This document shows positions 10,678 through 19,294 of a stretch of DNA of 64,000 nucleotides, one piece after another. The notes beneath the pieces are model-generated. The model was not told the DNA's origin. It worked only from the letters and a program-made list of their open reading frames with translations, and searched no databases. Numbering within the stretch: the first letter of the stretch is position 1; each line of letters starts with the position of its first letter. Where the stretch lies: assembly GCA_964036045.1 (NCBI GenBank), contig OZ038395.1:4417753-4481752 (forward strand). Direction: 5' to 3'. The stretch comes from Eutreptiella sp. 'Long Island Sound 2002' (lineage: Eukaryota > Euglenozoa > Euglenophyceae > Eutreptiales > Eutreptiaceae). A program made the translations under genes and the position numbers.

Positions 10678-10904
10678 GTACTCCCCCCCACCGGCCTCGC
10701 CCGACAGGGGACTGGGGCCCCTCCCGTTGCTTTCTACTTTTCTCACTGGCCTTAACTATTTTTTCCCTACTGAGCTGCTACAGCTCCCCCTTTTACAATC
10801 ATCAATTAGAATAATGTGCCCAGGCGCCTGCAGCAGGGCGCCCCGCCACCGCCCACGCCCGATGGGTGGCTGCCACCCCACCCGTTGCTTGCCTTTGCCC
10901 GAGC

Positions 10905-10986
10905 CCCCGCGGCTCGGGCAGTGGGGTTCGAACCTGGGGCCAGCGCCGCTGGCATCCAGGGTGCTTCCACTGAAGCACGGGGCACC
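10905..10986 (-). other. tRNA-derived sequence, possibly SINE head
   Basis: On the minus strand an A-box-like region (TGCTTCAGTGGAAGCA) and a B box (GGTTCGAACCC) lie at tRNA spacing, and the D arm can pair. The wording resembles tRNA-Gly, but the T stem and acceptor stem are broken. Probably a tRNA pseudogene or the promoter part of a SINE. It lies about 230 nt from the tRNA-like tail of the LINE, in the opposite orientation. Confidence 0.45.
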
Positions 10987-10989
10987 TCA

Positions 10990-11375
10990 CTAGAAATACG
11001 ATTCCATAAACACACAGCCACGTGGCACACGTGCATCTGCAACGCATTCTGATTTCTGAGTCTTAATGTATGTTACTCCCTTCACTCTTTGAAACTAAAC
11101 AGCGACAGACGGGGTAAGGCCGAATGAGTGCCATGCTTTGCAGCCCGGTCAGCTCGCATGTGACACAGTGAATGCAGTCCACATTTACGGACGACTGCTT
11201 ATATTGATTCAGGTTGTTCGCTAGAGTCAGCAGCAAAGGACAAGCACACAAGTGACCCACGGAGCTAACCGCAACGCCTCGCTGTATTTTACATAGTGGA
11301 GCACCCCAACCAAGAAGGGGACACGTGCATTGATTGGATTTCGCAGTACTGCTGGACTAATGGCTGGAACTGTCT
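10990..11375. other. Intergenic, no feature seen
   Basis: Mixed-composition DNA between the tRNA-derived sequence and the zinc-finger frame. I see no ORF, repeat or RNA gene here. It may contain the 5' untranslated part of the following element. Confidence 0.4.
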
Positions 11376-13511
11376 ATGGCGGGGACATTCAGTCTATCAG
11401 AACCGACCATTGATCCCCCCAACACCTGCAAAAAAAGTGGATCCACCACTTTACTAGATAGAGAGGCGGACCATAGCGCATTGGGTTTCGTGGCTACCCC
11501 TGAGGGTGGTGAGGAGAAGTGTGTGGAGACCATGGCTGTGGGGACAGATGCAATGGGCAAGATGTGAAGGGAGATTCCAGCGAGGAAAACGGATACAATG
11601 CACGGTATGCGGGGAACGCCATGGTCCGACTTTGCCGGAGCCTTGAACGGAATGCGGACGGTGGAAAGGCTCGTTCTGGAAGGTTTGGGACGATGCATGG
11701 GATCAGGAGCGAGACAAGGCGGTACAATGGAGACGAGCAGCTACAAGGGAAGAATTGTTGGACTGTGCCATGCTCCGGATCCCCACCACTCTGGTCAAAC
11801 CGAGGGACCACAGAAAGCCAAGCCTTGGTACGGCAAGTTGCAGCCAAGACCATTCACACCCAACCCCACGGTGTGGTGCCTCCGCGAACAGGTACAGCTA
11901 CCTAGTCGGATGCCCTTGGAAGGATGGAGGGCGACAGGATGACCACAGATGACCGTGGACAAGTGTACGCCACTGACTGATGTATGGTGGAAATGCTTAC
12001 TGCATGAAAGGGGAGAGCCGGGGAAGTTGGACGATGCAAGGGCCCCGATTTCCCGGTTGTGGGGATTGAAATTCACAGGGGGGCTCATTGCGCAGGATGG
12101 AGCGGCACTAGAGGCGACCCGTGAGACCCAAGGATCTTTGGAACAGCACAAGGCCCTGCAAGACGGCCTGTGGCTGGAATACATGAAGGCGCTGAGGGTA
12201 ATTAGACGCGGTTACTCGACGATCGGCAGGCTGACGGAATTGGTTTACAATGGGTGCACCCGTATGGAACAGGTGTGGCGGGAGGCATCACTGTGGGCGG
12301 TGGCATGGAAGCACTCATGGACACGCAATGCTTAGAAGCTCGTAGGGTGGGGTGAAGAAGTACGTAAACGCCCGAGCGTGCAAAAGGAGCAGTTATGGCG
12401 CAACGTGCAAAAAGCTATGAAGAGAAAACGACAAAAACGACTGCGCTATTAGGTTAAGCACAGGAGGGTTGGTGGAGCTGCCAATGAAGGGGGTGTGGAG
12501 ATAGAGGGACGAGCAGGCACCAGACACCGCCGTGGCAAGCAGTCCCCAGCCTCTAGCCTATGGACCTTCATTGGCAATCATCAAGCAAAGCTCAAAGGGC
12601 GGCGAGATGAGGCAGAGAGGGCAGGACACTCAGCCCGGTCTACCCCACGTTACACAGTCTATTTTATGGATCGCAAGCACGGCGATTGGGGGTGCCCAAA
12701 GTGCCACTATTACAACTTCGCACACCGCACAGTGTGCATGAAATGCGCGGCCTGGAGACCAGGCGAGTGGCCATGCGGACGTTGCGGGCGTAAAAACCGA
12801 GAGCATCGCGCGTTGTGCCACTGGTGCCGCCAGCCGCGGGGAGTGGAGTCGCACAAGCGTACACACAAGAAGGAAGACGTGAGTGGGCGGCCGAAGCCAA
12901 AAAGACGGACCAAGCCGGACCAGAAGATTATCCCTTACACGGGAGTGCCCACGCGACGCCCGTAGAGGCAGCGAGGGGAAGATCCACAGCCCACCCAGCC
13001 AGCAAGGATGTCGGCTTATAGGGAGTGGCCAGTGCAACAAACGGAGCCGGAACAGGACCAACCAGAACAAACATACGACCAGCCACACCAAGCTCAGGCA
13101 CAGACACACCAAGCGCACGACCAATCGCACCCAGCGCATGCCCGTTTTTGGTTGTGGTACGAGGAGAAGGACGCCAATGAGTCAGGTGGGCAAGAGCAAA
13201 CTGATGCACCGGAAAGGCTGAGAGAGTTGCCCAAGTTGTGGAGAGAGGGAGAACGCTGCTTCAGCCAAGGGGTTAAAGAGCAATGTCTTAGGGTGACAGA
13301 GACCACGCGAGAGGACAGTTGACTTGTATGTCTGAGAGGGGGAGATAGGAAAAGCATACGCATGATGGAAGAATGTTTTAAAAGAGGTTCCCTCCTCGCA
13401 GGAACCAAGGCAGATTCTGCCAACGGCGTCTCCTTGGGATGCGTGGCCGAAAAGGCATACCCTGATGGTTGCATGTACCACTACTGGGAATCCGAGGGAT
13501 CGTTTTGTTAA
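11376..13511 (+). pseudogene. Retroelement-like frame with two RanBP2-type zinc fingers, six in-frame stops
   Basis: One reading frame runs from ATG (MAGTFSLSEPTIDPP) for about 711 codons to a TAA at 13,509. It is interrupted by TGA 11,565, TGA 11,940, TAG 12,333, TAG 12,450, TAG 12,963 and TGA 13,320, with no frameshift. At 12,678-12,840 there are two adjacent RanBP2-type zinc fingers: W-x-C-x2-C, an Asn, then C-x2-C, in both (DWGCPKCHYYN...CMKC; EWPCGRCGRKN...CHWC). A highly basic stretch flanks them and a Gln-rich stretch follows. This looks like a nucleic-acid-binding first ORF of a retrotransposon. A related N-terminus occurs at 42,685-42,745, so the sequence is dispersed. It may once have belonged with an RT such as the one at 412-3,091. 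Confidence 0.6.
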
Positions 13512-13589
13512 ACCCCCCGGACAGACCAGCATGTACTACCGTTATGGACCGTGGCATTGCCATGTTTCCGCTCCCCACTAGGGCCTTTT

Positions 13590-14035
13590 ATGGACTGGCA
13601 GAGTTAATAAAAAAAGTTATTTTTTGCAGCAAATGCATGTGACCCTACAATCGTACCGTCTTTTTTTTGCGCTAATTGCCAATAAACCGTACTCATGTTT
13701 ACCGCAACAAAAATCACACGGCGTGACAATTTTTTTGTACTCACCTTCGGTGCAAAAAAATTACACAACTTTACCTCAAACAAAAAAAGATTACACAATT
13801 TTACTCTAACGCATTGTAGGTTTGCCTTATGCCCTGGCGGTTTGCCTACCGCATTAGAGAGCCATCTGGTATATGCATGTGAACTCTGGGTCTTTGCCAT
13901 GTGCCCCGCGTTGCGGGGGTCCACTGTATCATATGCTGGAGTCGCCCACTTTCCCAAGCACAGTCTTGAGTACTCTTTGGACTTCTGGAGTCAGTCAAAA
14001 AAAATTACACGATTTTACACCCCAAAAAAAATTGC
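13590..14035. repeat. AT-rich tandem motif (ACCGCAAAAAAATTACAC-like)
   Basis: Irregular repetition of an A-run followed by TTACAC, with GTTTACCGCAACAAAAATCACAC near 13,695 and TGACAATTTTTTTGTAC following. The same arrangement occurs at 25,955-26,125, and its edge at 318-348. Unit length is about 22-26 bp. Not coding. Confidence 0.6.
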
Positions 14036-14246
14036 ATGCTTGGGTTATGTGGCCCATCTGCCCACTTGGGAGCCACTACTGATTTTATACCCCGCTCTGA
14101 AGCGTAAGGGACCTCCCCGACGGCAGGGTTTATGTAGCCAGTCTGCCCATTTGTAGGCCACTGCTGATTTTACCCCCCGCTCCGAAGCGTTGGGAACGCC
14201 AACGGCAGGGGTTATGTAGCCAATCTGCCCACTTGTGGGCCACTGC

Positions 14247-14535
14247 TGGCACATAGTGGGCGCATAGAGCGCGCATAGAGGGCGCATAGAGGGTACATAG
14301 AGGGCGCACAGAGGGCTAGTAGAGGGCGCATGGAGGGCGCATAGTGGGTGCATAGAGGGCGCACAAAGGGCGAATATACGCATACGGAGCGCACAATGGG
14401 CGCATAGAGGGCGCTTAAAGGGCGCATAGTGGATGCATATTGGGTGCATAGTGGGTGCATTGCGGGCGCATAGTGGATGCATAGAGGTCGCATAGAGGGC
14501 GCACAAAGGGCACATAGAGGGCGCATACAGGGCAG
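14247..14535. repeat. 11-bp minisatellite (GCGCATAGAGG)
   Basis: About 26 imperfect copies of an 11-bp unit, with variants such as GTACATAGAGG and GTGCATAGTGG. Because 11 is not a multiple of 3, the apparent minus-strand Cys/Pro/Met-rich proteins across it are artefacts. Confidence 0.85.
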
Positions 14536-14894
14536 TAGGGGCAGAGCAGTAGGGGCAGCCAAAAACTGATGCATGCATGCAGTGCATTGCGAATTCTGCT
14601 GATTTGCATTATGTCTATGCATGTCAGCGCGCATCCAAGAGCTGTTGCCAACCAACAGCAAGCGAGTGACCGACAATGAATTCTGCACAGTATGGGCCGA
14701 TACATGTTTGGTCCGTGGTGGTGTCCTGCCCCCCCCCCCCCCCCCTGGGGGGGTGGACAAGGTGGCGGGGGGGGGGGGGGGGATTGTGGAATTGTCGCCG
14801 AAATGGTGACAGCATGGGTGGCGGACGAGTGCACAGGAGGTGGTGCCCAGGCTGTGGGATTTAGTTTTATGGGAAAGGGATGGCGGGTGAGGAG
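14536..14894. other. No gene; poly-C and poly-G runs
   Basis: Contains a C17 run at about 14,731 and a G16 run at about 14,767, 20 bases apart on the same strand, which could fold into a hairpin. I see no coding sequence. Confidence 0.5.
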
Positions 14895-15051
14895 GCATGT
14901 ATTTCATGGGTTCCTTCACATTTGGATGCGGCGCGCAACCGTGTGGCAGACCGGCTGGCGGAGTGCGGCGGCGAGCCGCACCCCAGCAGTTCGGCGCCGT
15001 TGGAGAACAGGCAGCACGCAGAACTGCTGTGGGAAGAGTTGGGGTTGAAAT
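14895..15051 (+). pseudogene. LINE RNase H C-terminal remnant
   Basis: A short frame reads SWVPSHLDAARNRVADRLAE and ends ELLWEELGLK, then TAG. The PSHxD...N..AD.LA pattern is the end of an RNase H domain, as at 10,390-10,440 in the intact LINE. Everything upstream of it is missing. Confidence 0.65.
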
Positions 15052-15420
15052 AGATGTCTTGTGCGAGTGGGCAAGACAGTGCGAACGAGCGGAACGAGTC
15101 AGGGATGTCCTCTCGGAGTGAGGACAAGTTCAGCAGGGGTGTTAGCGACACACGCTGCGGGGGCCGCAGGGGCAAGTCAGGGCTCACGGTCTGCACAAAT
15201 GTAAGGGCAGCGGCATCACATGCGGTGGGGGGCAGAATCACTGAGGCTGCAGCGCCTCCGGCGCCGTATTGGCCACAGTGTGCACTGACCTGGCAGAGGG
15301 ATGGGGAGAGTCAGGGCTAATCCAGAGCCAGTTGTGTTTGTGGCAATGCAGACAATGCAAGAAGCAATCTGTGACGGCACCCCCAGCGCCGTATCTGCGA
15401 CTGTGGCCTGCGAGGGTCCC
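15052..15420 (+). repeat. LINE 3'-UTR-like tail, shared with 28.7-28.95 kb
   Basis: Sequence after the RNase H stop shares stretches with DNA after the RNase H remnant at 28.4 kb: GCGACACACGC against GTGACACACGC, and AATCTGTGACGGCACC...GCGCCGTATCTG against AATCTGTGATGGTGCC...GCGCCATATCTG. The shared order suggests one LINE 3' tail. It overlaps the apparent start of the methyltransferase-like exon, which therefore may begin further right. Confidence 0.5.
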
Positions 15421-15604
15421 CAGAGCGATGCCGTGGTCTCCCCGGGTGCCAGTTCCGCGCCCCAAGGCAACAAAGAGGGCAAGTCAAAGAAGAACAAGTT
15501 CCAGAGCACGGGCGCCAAGAAGGTCTTCTGCACCCCCACCAAGGGCCGCCTGCTGGAGAGCATCGCGCAGTACGTGCGGAAGGGAGACCATCTTCTTTGC
15601 GTTG
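15301..15604 (+). CDS. Tandem methyltransferase-like protein, exon A (5' end uncertain)
   Basis: First recognisable exon of a host gene that I join across 15.3-23.1 kb. The frame opens at ATG 15,301, but about the first 120 bases resemble a LINE tail, so the true exon may start at a splice acceptor or ATG further right. The secure part, a Lys-rich segment then GRLLESIAQYVRKGDHLLCV, ends at donor G|GTATGG (phase 1). It parallels the start of the second domain in exon C (VLEYRATIPFVIRDGDRVLEI), so it is the N-terminal strand of a first Rossmann methyltransferase fold. Joined to exons B-D, the frame predicts about 464 aa. Substrate unknown. Confidence 0.62.
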
Positions 15605-18600
15605 GTATGGCGCGGCTTGACTCGAGGGGAAGGGCCAGGGCTCCTGTTCACCACTCGGCTCCACTGGGGGGGTGGGGAGGGGCTGAGGGGGGGAGCCCAC
15701 ACCACCCACCTCCCCACCCCTGGGACCCCCCCCCCAGGCCCCCCCTTGAAAGATTGGGCCAACTGTGCTTCTGGGGGTTTTCTTCGGCACCTTCGGCACC
15801 TCTACAAACTCAGCACCACTGGGGGCAGGGGGGGGGGGGGGGCTGGACCCCCCCCCCCCCCTGGACCCACCCAGCCACTATGACGCCCGCAACTAAATCG
15901 TTATGTTTTGGTTTTCTACCTCAGGTCCATATCACTATGAGTCGCCTTTATGTTCATAGGTGTATGCATCCTGTACATAGCATCTCAGAGACTTTCGAAC
16001 TGTTGCAGTGGAATCATGATTGTGCCACCCACCTACCACCCCACCCCACCCACAAGGAGCCTTGGGAAGGGCCTCCGGCCTGTTTGCTCTCGCTTGCTCT
16101 TGCGGAGTGTCTGTGGTGTCATCCCGGGTCAGTGATTCATCGTGGGTGGGCAGGGCATCCCGCCTCACAAGTGGGTAGATCAGAATGTCATCCCAGAATG
16201 GTACCCCCCCCCCCCCCCCTCGGGAGAACAACGCCCTGGTCGGAACCGCGGCACGTGTTGTTTCGACAACTTGAGGACCACCAAGGGAGCGCCACACAGC
16301 GCCCCACCGGTGGCGAATGGGAGGGGAGCCCCCCCCCCCCCGCCCACACCCCCAGGGAAGAGCGTGTGGCGCAGGCTCCGACAAAGGGCACGGGCGGGCG
16401 TCGCGCGAAGACGCTTCAGCCACTGCCGGGGGTCCTTCCCTCGCACTGTGTACATGTTGGGGGGGGGGGGGGGGCATAGGGAGGCGGCACGCAGGCCTCG
16501 CCCCTGCCTCTGCGCTGACCCCTGTACGCACAGCGTGCGGGAGCTGAATAGGCTGACTGCTTCCACAACTTTTGGAACCGTGGAATTTGGCGGTTCCTTT
16601 TTCTTACTGTCCATGAAGACCTCGTTTTTTTGGGCGTTTGGGAGGGGGGTGGGGGCTTGGGGTATTTTACGGATACTGATTGCTGCCCTGCCACCCACTT
16701 CCAGCCCCCTTCTTGTCTTTCGGAGATGGAGATTGGGGAATCACCTGCCGACTGGTACCGCTCGGGTCTTCTTGCGGCGCGCGCGCGCACCCCCCGTGCC
16801 AGAGCGGAGGTGTTGTTTCTGTCAATTCCGGTGCTTTTCTCGCAAGGGGTCCGGGGGGAGGGGGGATGGTCATAGAGGGTTGGCAGGTCATCGCACCCTG
16901 GCCAGCCCAGCCAATTGGAAGTTCATACGTTGTTGCCAACACCCCCCCGGTCCGTCTGCCCGGAGGGGGCACCAGGCCGTGCTGGACAGAGGGATGCGGA
17001 AAGGCGGGCGCCCGGCAGACCCGGCGGTCGGGGAGGAAGCGACGCCCGTGGGGGCGGTCCTAGGGGTAGCTCGGGTCCCTCGATGAGGAGCACGACAGGC
17101 GCGGCGCGTCGCCCTTTGCGGTGCCTGTCTTTGCGCCCGCGGTGCGGCAAATCGCAGCGGGCGACGGGAAGGGAATGGGGCGGGCCCGGAGCGGCCATCC
17201 GGCCCGGGACCTGCTGCATGCCGCCCTGAGGGGGCCTGCCGACCGGGGCTGCCTTGTCCACACCGCCCCGAGGGCTCGAGGCCGAGATGACCGTGGGGGG
17301 GGGGGGGCGCCCCCCCCCCCATAAGCATATTTCTGGTATCATTGTTAGTGCGGTTTTGAATGTGCATCCCTTCCTTCACACCTGGCTGGGTTGCCTGCTG
17401 AGCCTCACATCCTGGTCGCAGCTGGCTATACTATCAGGGTACAGCAGAAGTACTGTTTTGCGCGCACTGCACTCGGCGGTGCCACGCGTCATCAGCAGGA
17501 CACCATGGGACGTTGACAGCACACTCCAATGGTGCTGCCATGCCACGTATATTTTACCGTGCACACGAGATACCCTATTTTTCAGGCTACACAGATGGCT
17601 ACAGGGCCAGACAGTTTGGTCTGACCAGGCATATGCCTCGTGGCACATGCCACATGCTGGGCCGTGCAGCCAGTTTTGCGCCGACTGGTGCCATGATTTT
17701 CCCATCCTCTCTTACCTTACCCCATTGCTGGATCCGTCGACATCAATCCGTTTGGGGCCTCGGCCCCGGGGGGAGGGGTCTCTGGCGTTTCCTGTTGTAT
17801 GTGAACTCAGTGACAGGTTGACTGATTGATCCGGTGAGGCCTGCATAGCGATGGTCTTGTACGTACCGCCGCGTCCTCGCTGCAGTTCGCTTTTTCAGTG
17901 GTCCGTCCACTGGCATCTTTGCGTCCTTGTTGACAGAAAGGTACCTATGGTCTTATAGGCCACTGACGAGCCACATTTCTTTCTGCGCTTTGTGCTGATC
18001 GCGTCTTGTGCTCACGCACCATAGCCCAGAGTTCCTTCGGGGGCGTCTGGTGCAATTTTGGACCCCGACAGTGGTTGTGGTGGTTGGGGGGGTTTGGCAC
18101 AAGGCCTTGGTGGGGGCAGAGGGCGGGGGGGGGGGGGGGTTATGTTTTATGTTTCGCCATCATTTTTGAATTCGCTGTTACATGAAAAAAATGTGCAGAC
18201 CCGGCGTTCGACAAAAACACATTTCCGGCGCCTTTGGCGCAAAGATTCTGGCCAACCATCGTCAGGACCTACGCGGTAGCCAGAGGCCCTAGAGGGAGGG
18301 GGGGGGCGGGGGCTGTTGGGGTGGGGTATCTAAACAGCCCCCCCCCCCCCCCAAGGGAGACGGCCCCCGGGTGCACGACGACCTGCCGGCCCCCGATGCC
18401 CCGACCAGCAACAGCAGGATGCCCTTGGGAGGCCCGACGTGCGGGAGGACGTGCTGACGTGGGATGACGTGTTGATCGAGGGCTGCCCCGCTTCCCCTCT
18501 TCCCGTGGGTCAGGCCAGGCCTTCTCGTTGGGCTGTGCAGTGTCGGATAGGGGCCCAGGCTCTCTTGAGTGGGCGGAACACAGGGACCCCACCCCCGGCC

Positions 18601-19186
18601 CAGATGTGCGTGGTGCTTCATTGTAAACTGCCACTGCTGCGCCGTCACAGTGACCCCCCCCCCCCCCTCCCCAGCGATGCATTGGAAGGGGGGGAGGTAC
18701 CCCCCGTCTCCAGGGCGCCTCGCCTCTGCCCAGCCCCCTCTCTGCCTCACGGCAAGTGCCAGCCCCAACGGCATTTGTAACCGACAGCAACCGCCCCCAA
18801 CGGCTTCGACAACCTCCTCCAACCGCCTGTCCACGTGCTCCTGGGGCCGCCTCTGAGGTCCTTTCCTATCTAATGCATCCCCCCCCCCCCCCCGCAACAA
18901 ACAATGACAGCGACACGCTGAGTGTGAGCGAATCACCTTCACGGTCAGGCGGCATCGCACGGGTGTGCAGGCGACAGGGTGCTGACCAGGCGATGGCAGT
19001 CGTGGGGCTGGCGCGGCCACAGCCCAATGCCTGCATTGCACCCTGACCATTGGAGCCCCCCCCCCAACACAAGCACACGTGTCACTCCAAGGACAGTCGG
19101 CTGCATGCATTGGCCAGCTCAATTATGCATCCGCCTGCTTCTCCTCGAGGCATTCCCTTGCCTGCCCTCTGCCTCGCGCTCGTCAG
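15605..19186 (+). other. Intron A-B of the methyltransferase-like gene
   Basis: Donor GTATGG at 15,605; acceptor GCTCGTCAG ending at 19,186. The 3.6 kb is GC-rich with at least ten poly-C or poly-G runs (for example near 15,835, 16,205, 16,460, 17,290, 18,125, 18,340, 18,660 and 18,880). Open frames of 150-390 codons here come from base composition: they are Pro/Gly/Arg-rich, overlap on both strands and contain no domain. It also contains an inverted copy of the repeat at 38,866. Confidence 0.55.
18650..18870 (-). repeat. Dispersed repeat, inverted copy of 38,866-39,110
   Basis: The minus strand reads CAACCGACAGCAACCGCC-type sequence in reverse complement and translates to a piece (RRPQEHVDRRLEEVVEAVGG) similar to the plus-strand reading at 38.87 kb (SRPQKRLGRRLQEVTKAVGG). 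Both copies continue into a poly-G/C run. The conserved reading may reflect an element-encoded peptide or simply a repeat without stops. Confidence 0.6.
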
Positions 19187-19294
19187 GCCTGGACGTCGAA
19201 ACCCTCAACGCTCTCAAAGATCTGACAGAGACCGGGCGCGTCATCATTGTGGACATGGACCACGGGACCCCCAACGCGCCCAAACCCAAAGCAG
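19187..19294 (+). CDS. Tandem methyltransferase-like protein, exon B
   Basis: A 108-nt exon, phase 1 at both ends (acceptor GTCAG, donor G|GTTTGT). It encodes LDVETLNALKDLTETGRVII followed by VDMDHGTPNAPKPKA. Joined to exon A it aligns without gaps to the motif I to motif II region of the second domain: both have Gly-Arg-Val in the same place and an Asp at the position expected to touch the SAM ribose. The glycine-rich loop of motif I is not conserved here (VGLDVET against IGCQAGL), so this first domain probably does not bind SAM in the usual way. Confidence 0.72.

Larger units (their letters stand above)
3030..10800 (+). mobile_element. Full-length LINE with four consecutive ORFs
   Basis: A non-LTR retrotransposon whose reading frames are all open, so it is probably young. 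Order: ORF0 (3,075-3,491), ORF1a (3,567-5,132), ORF1b (5,114-5,992) and ORF2 (5,997-10,619). ORF1a and ORF1b overlap by 19 nt, and ORF1b and ORF2 are separated by only 4 nt, so translational reinitiation or coupling is likely. The left edge lies just after the decayed RT-RNase H copy, near a T-rich stretch at 3,032-3,045. The right edge is unclear: a tRNA-like sequence begins at the ORF2 stop, followed by a C-rich and T-rich tail to about 10,800. I could not identify target-site duplications. Degraded relatives of ORF2 lie at 27.2-28.5 kb and 33.3-37.0 kb. Confidence 0.85.

Noticed and set aside
14045..14919. Cys/Met/Pro-rich minus-strand frames
   Set aside because: Readings of the 11-bp tandem repeat, present in several frames at once.
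15301..17100. Pro/Gly-rich frames of 200-390 codons continuing past exon A
   Set aside because: They cross poly-C/G runs, overlap each other on both strands and lose all similarity after the donor at 15,605.
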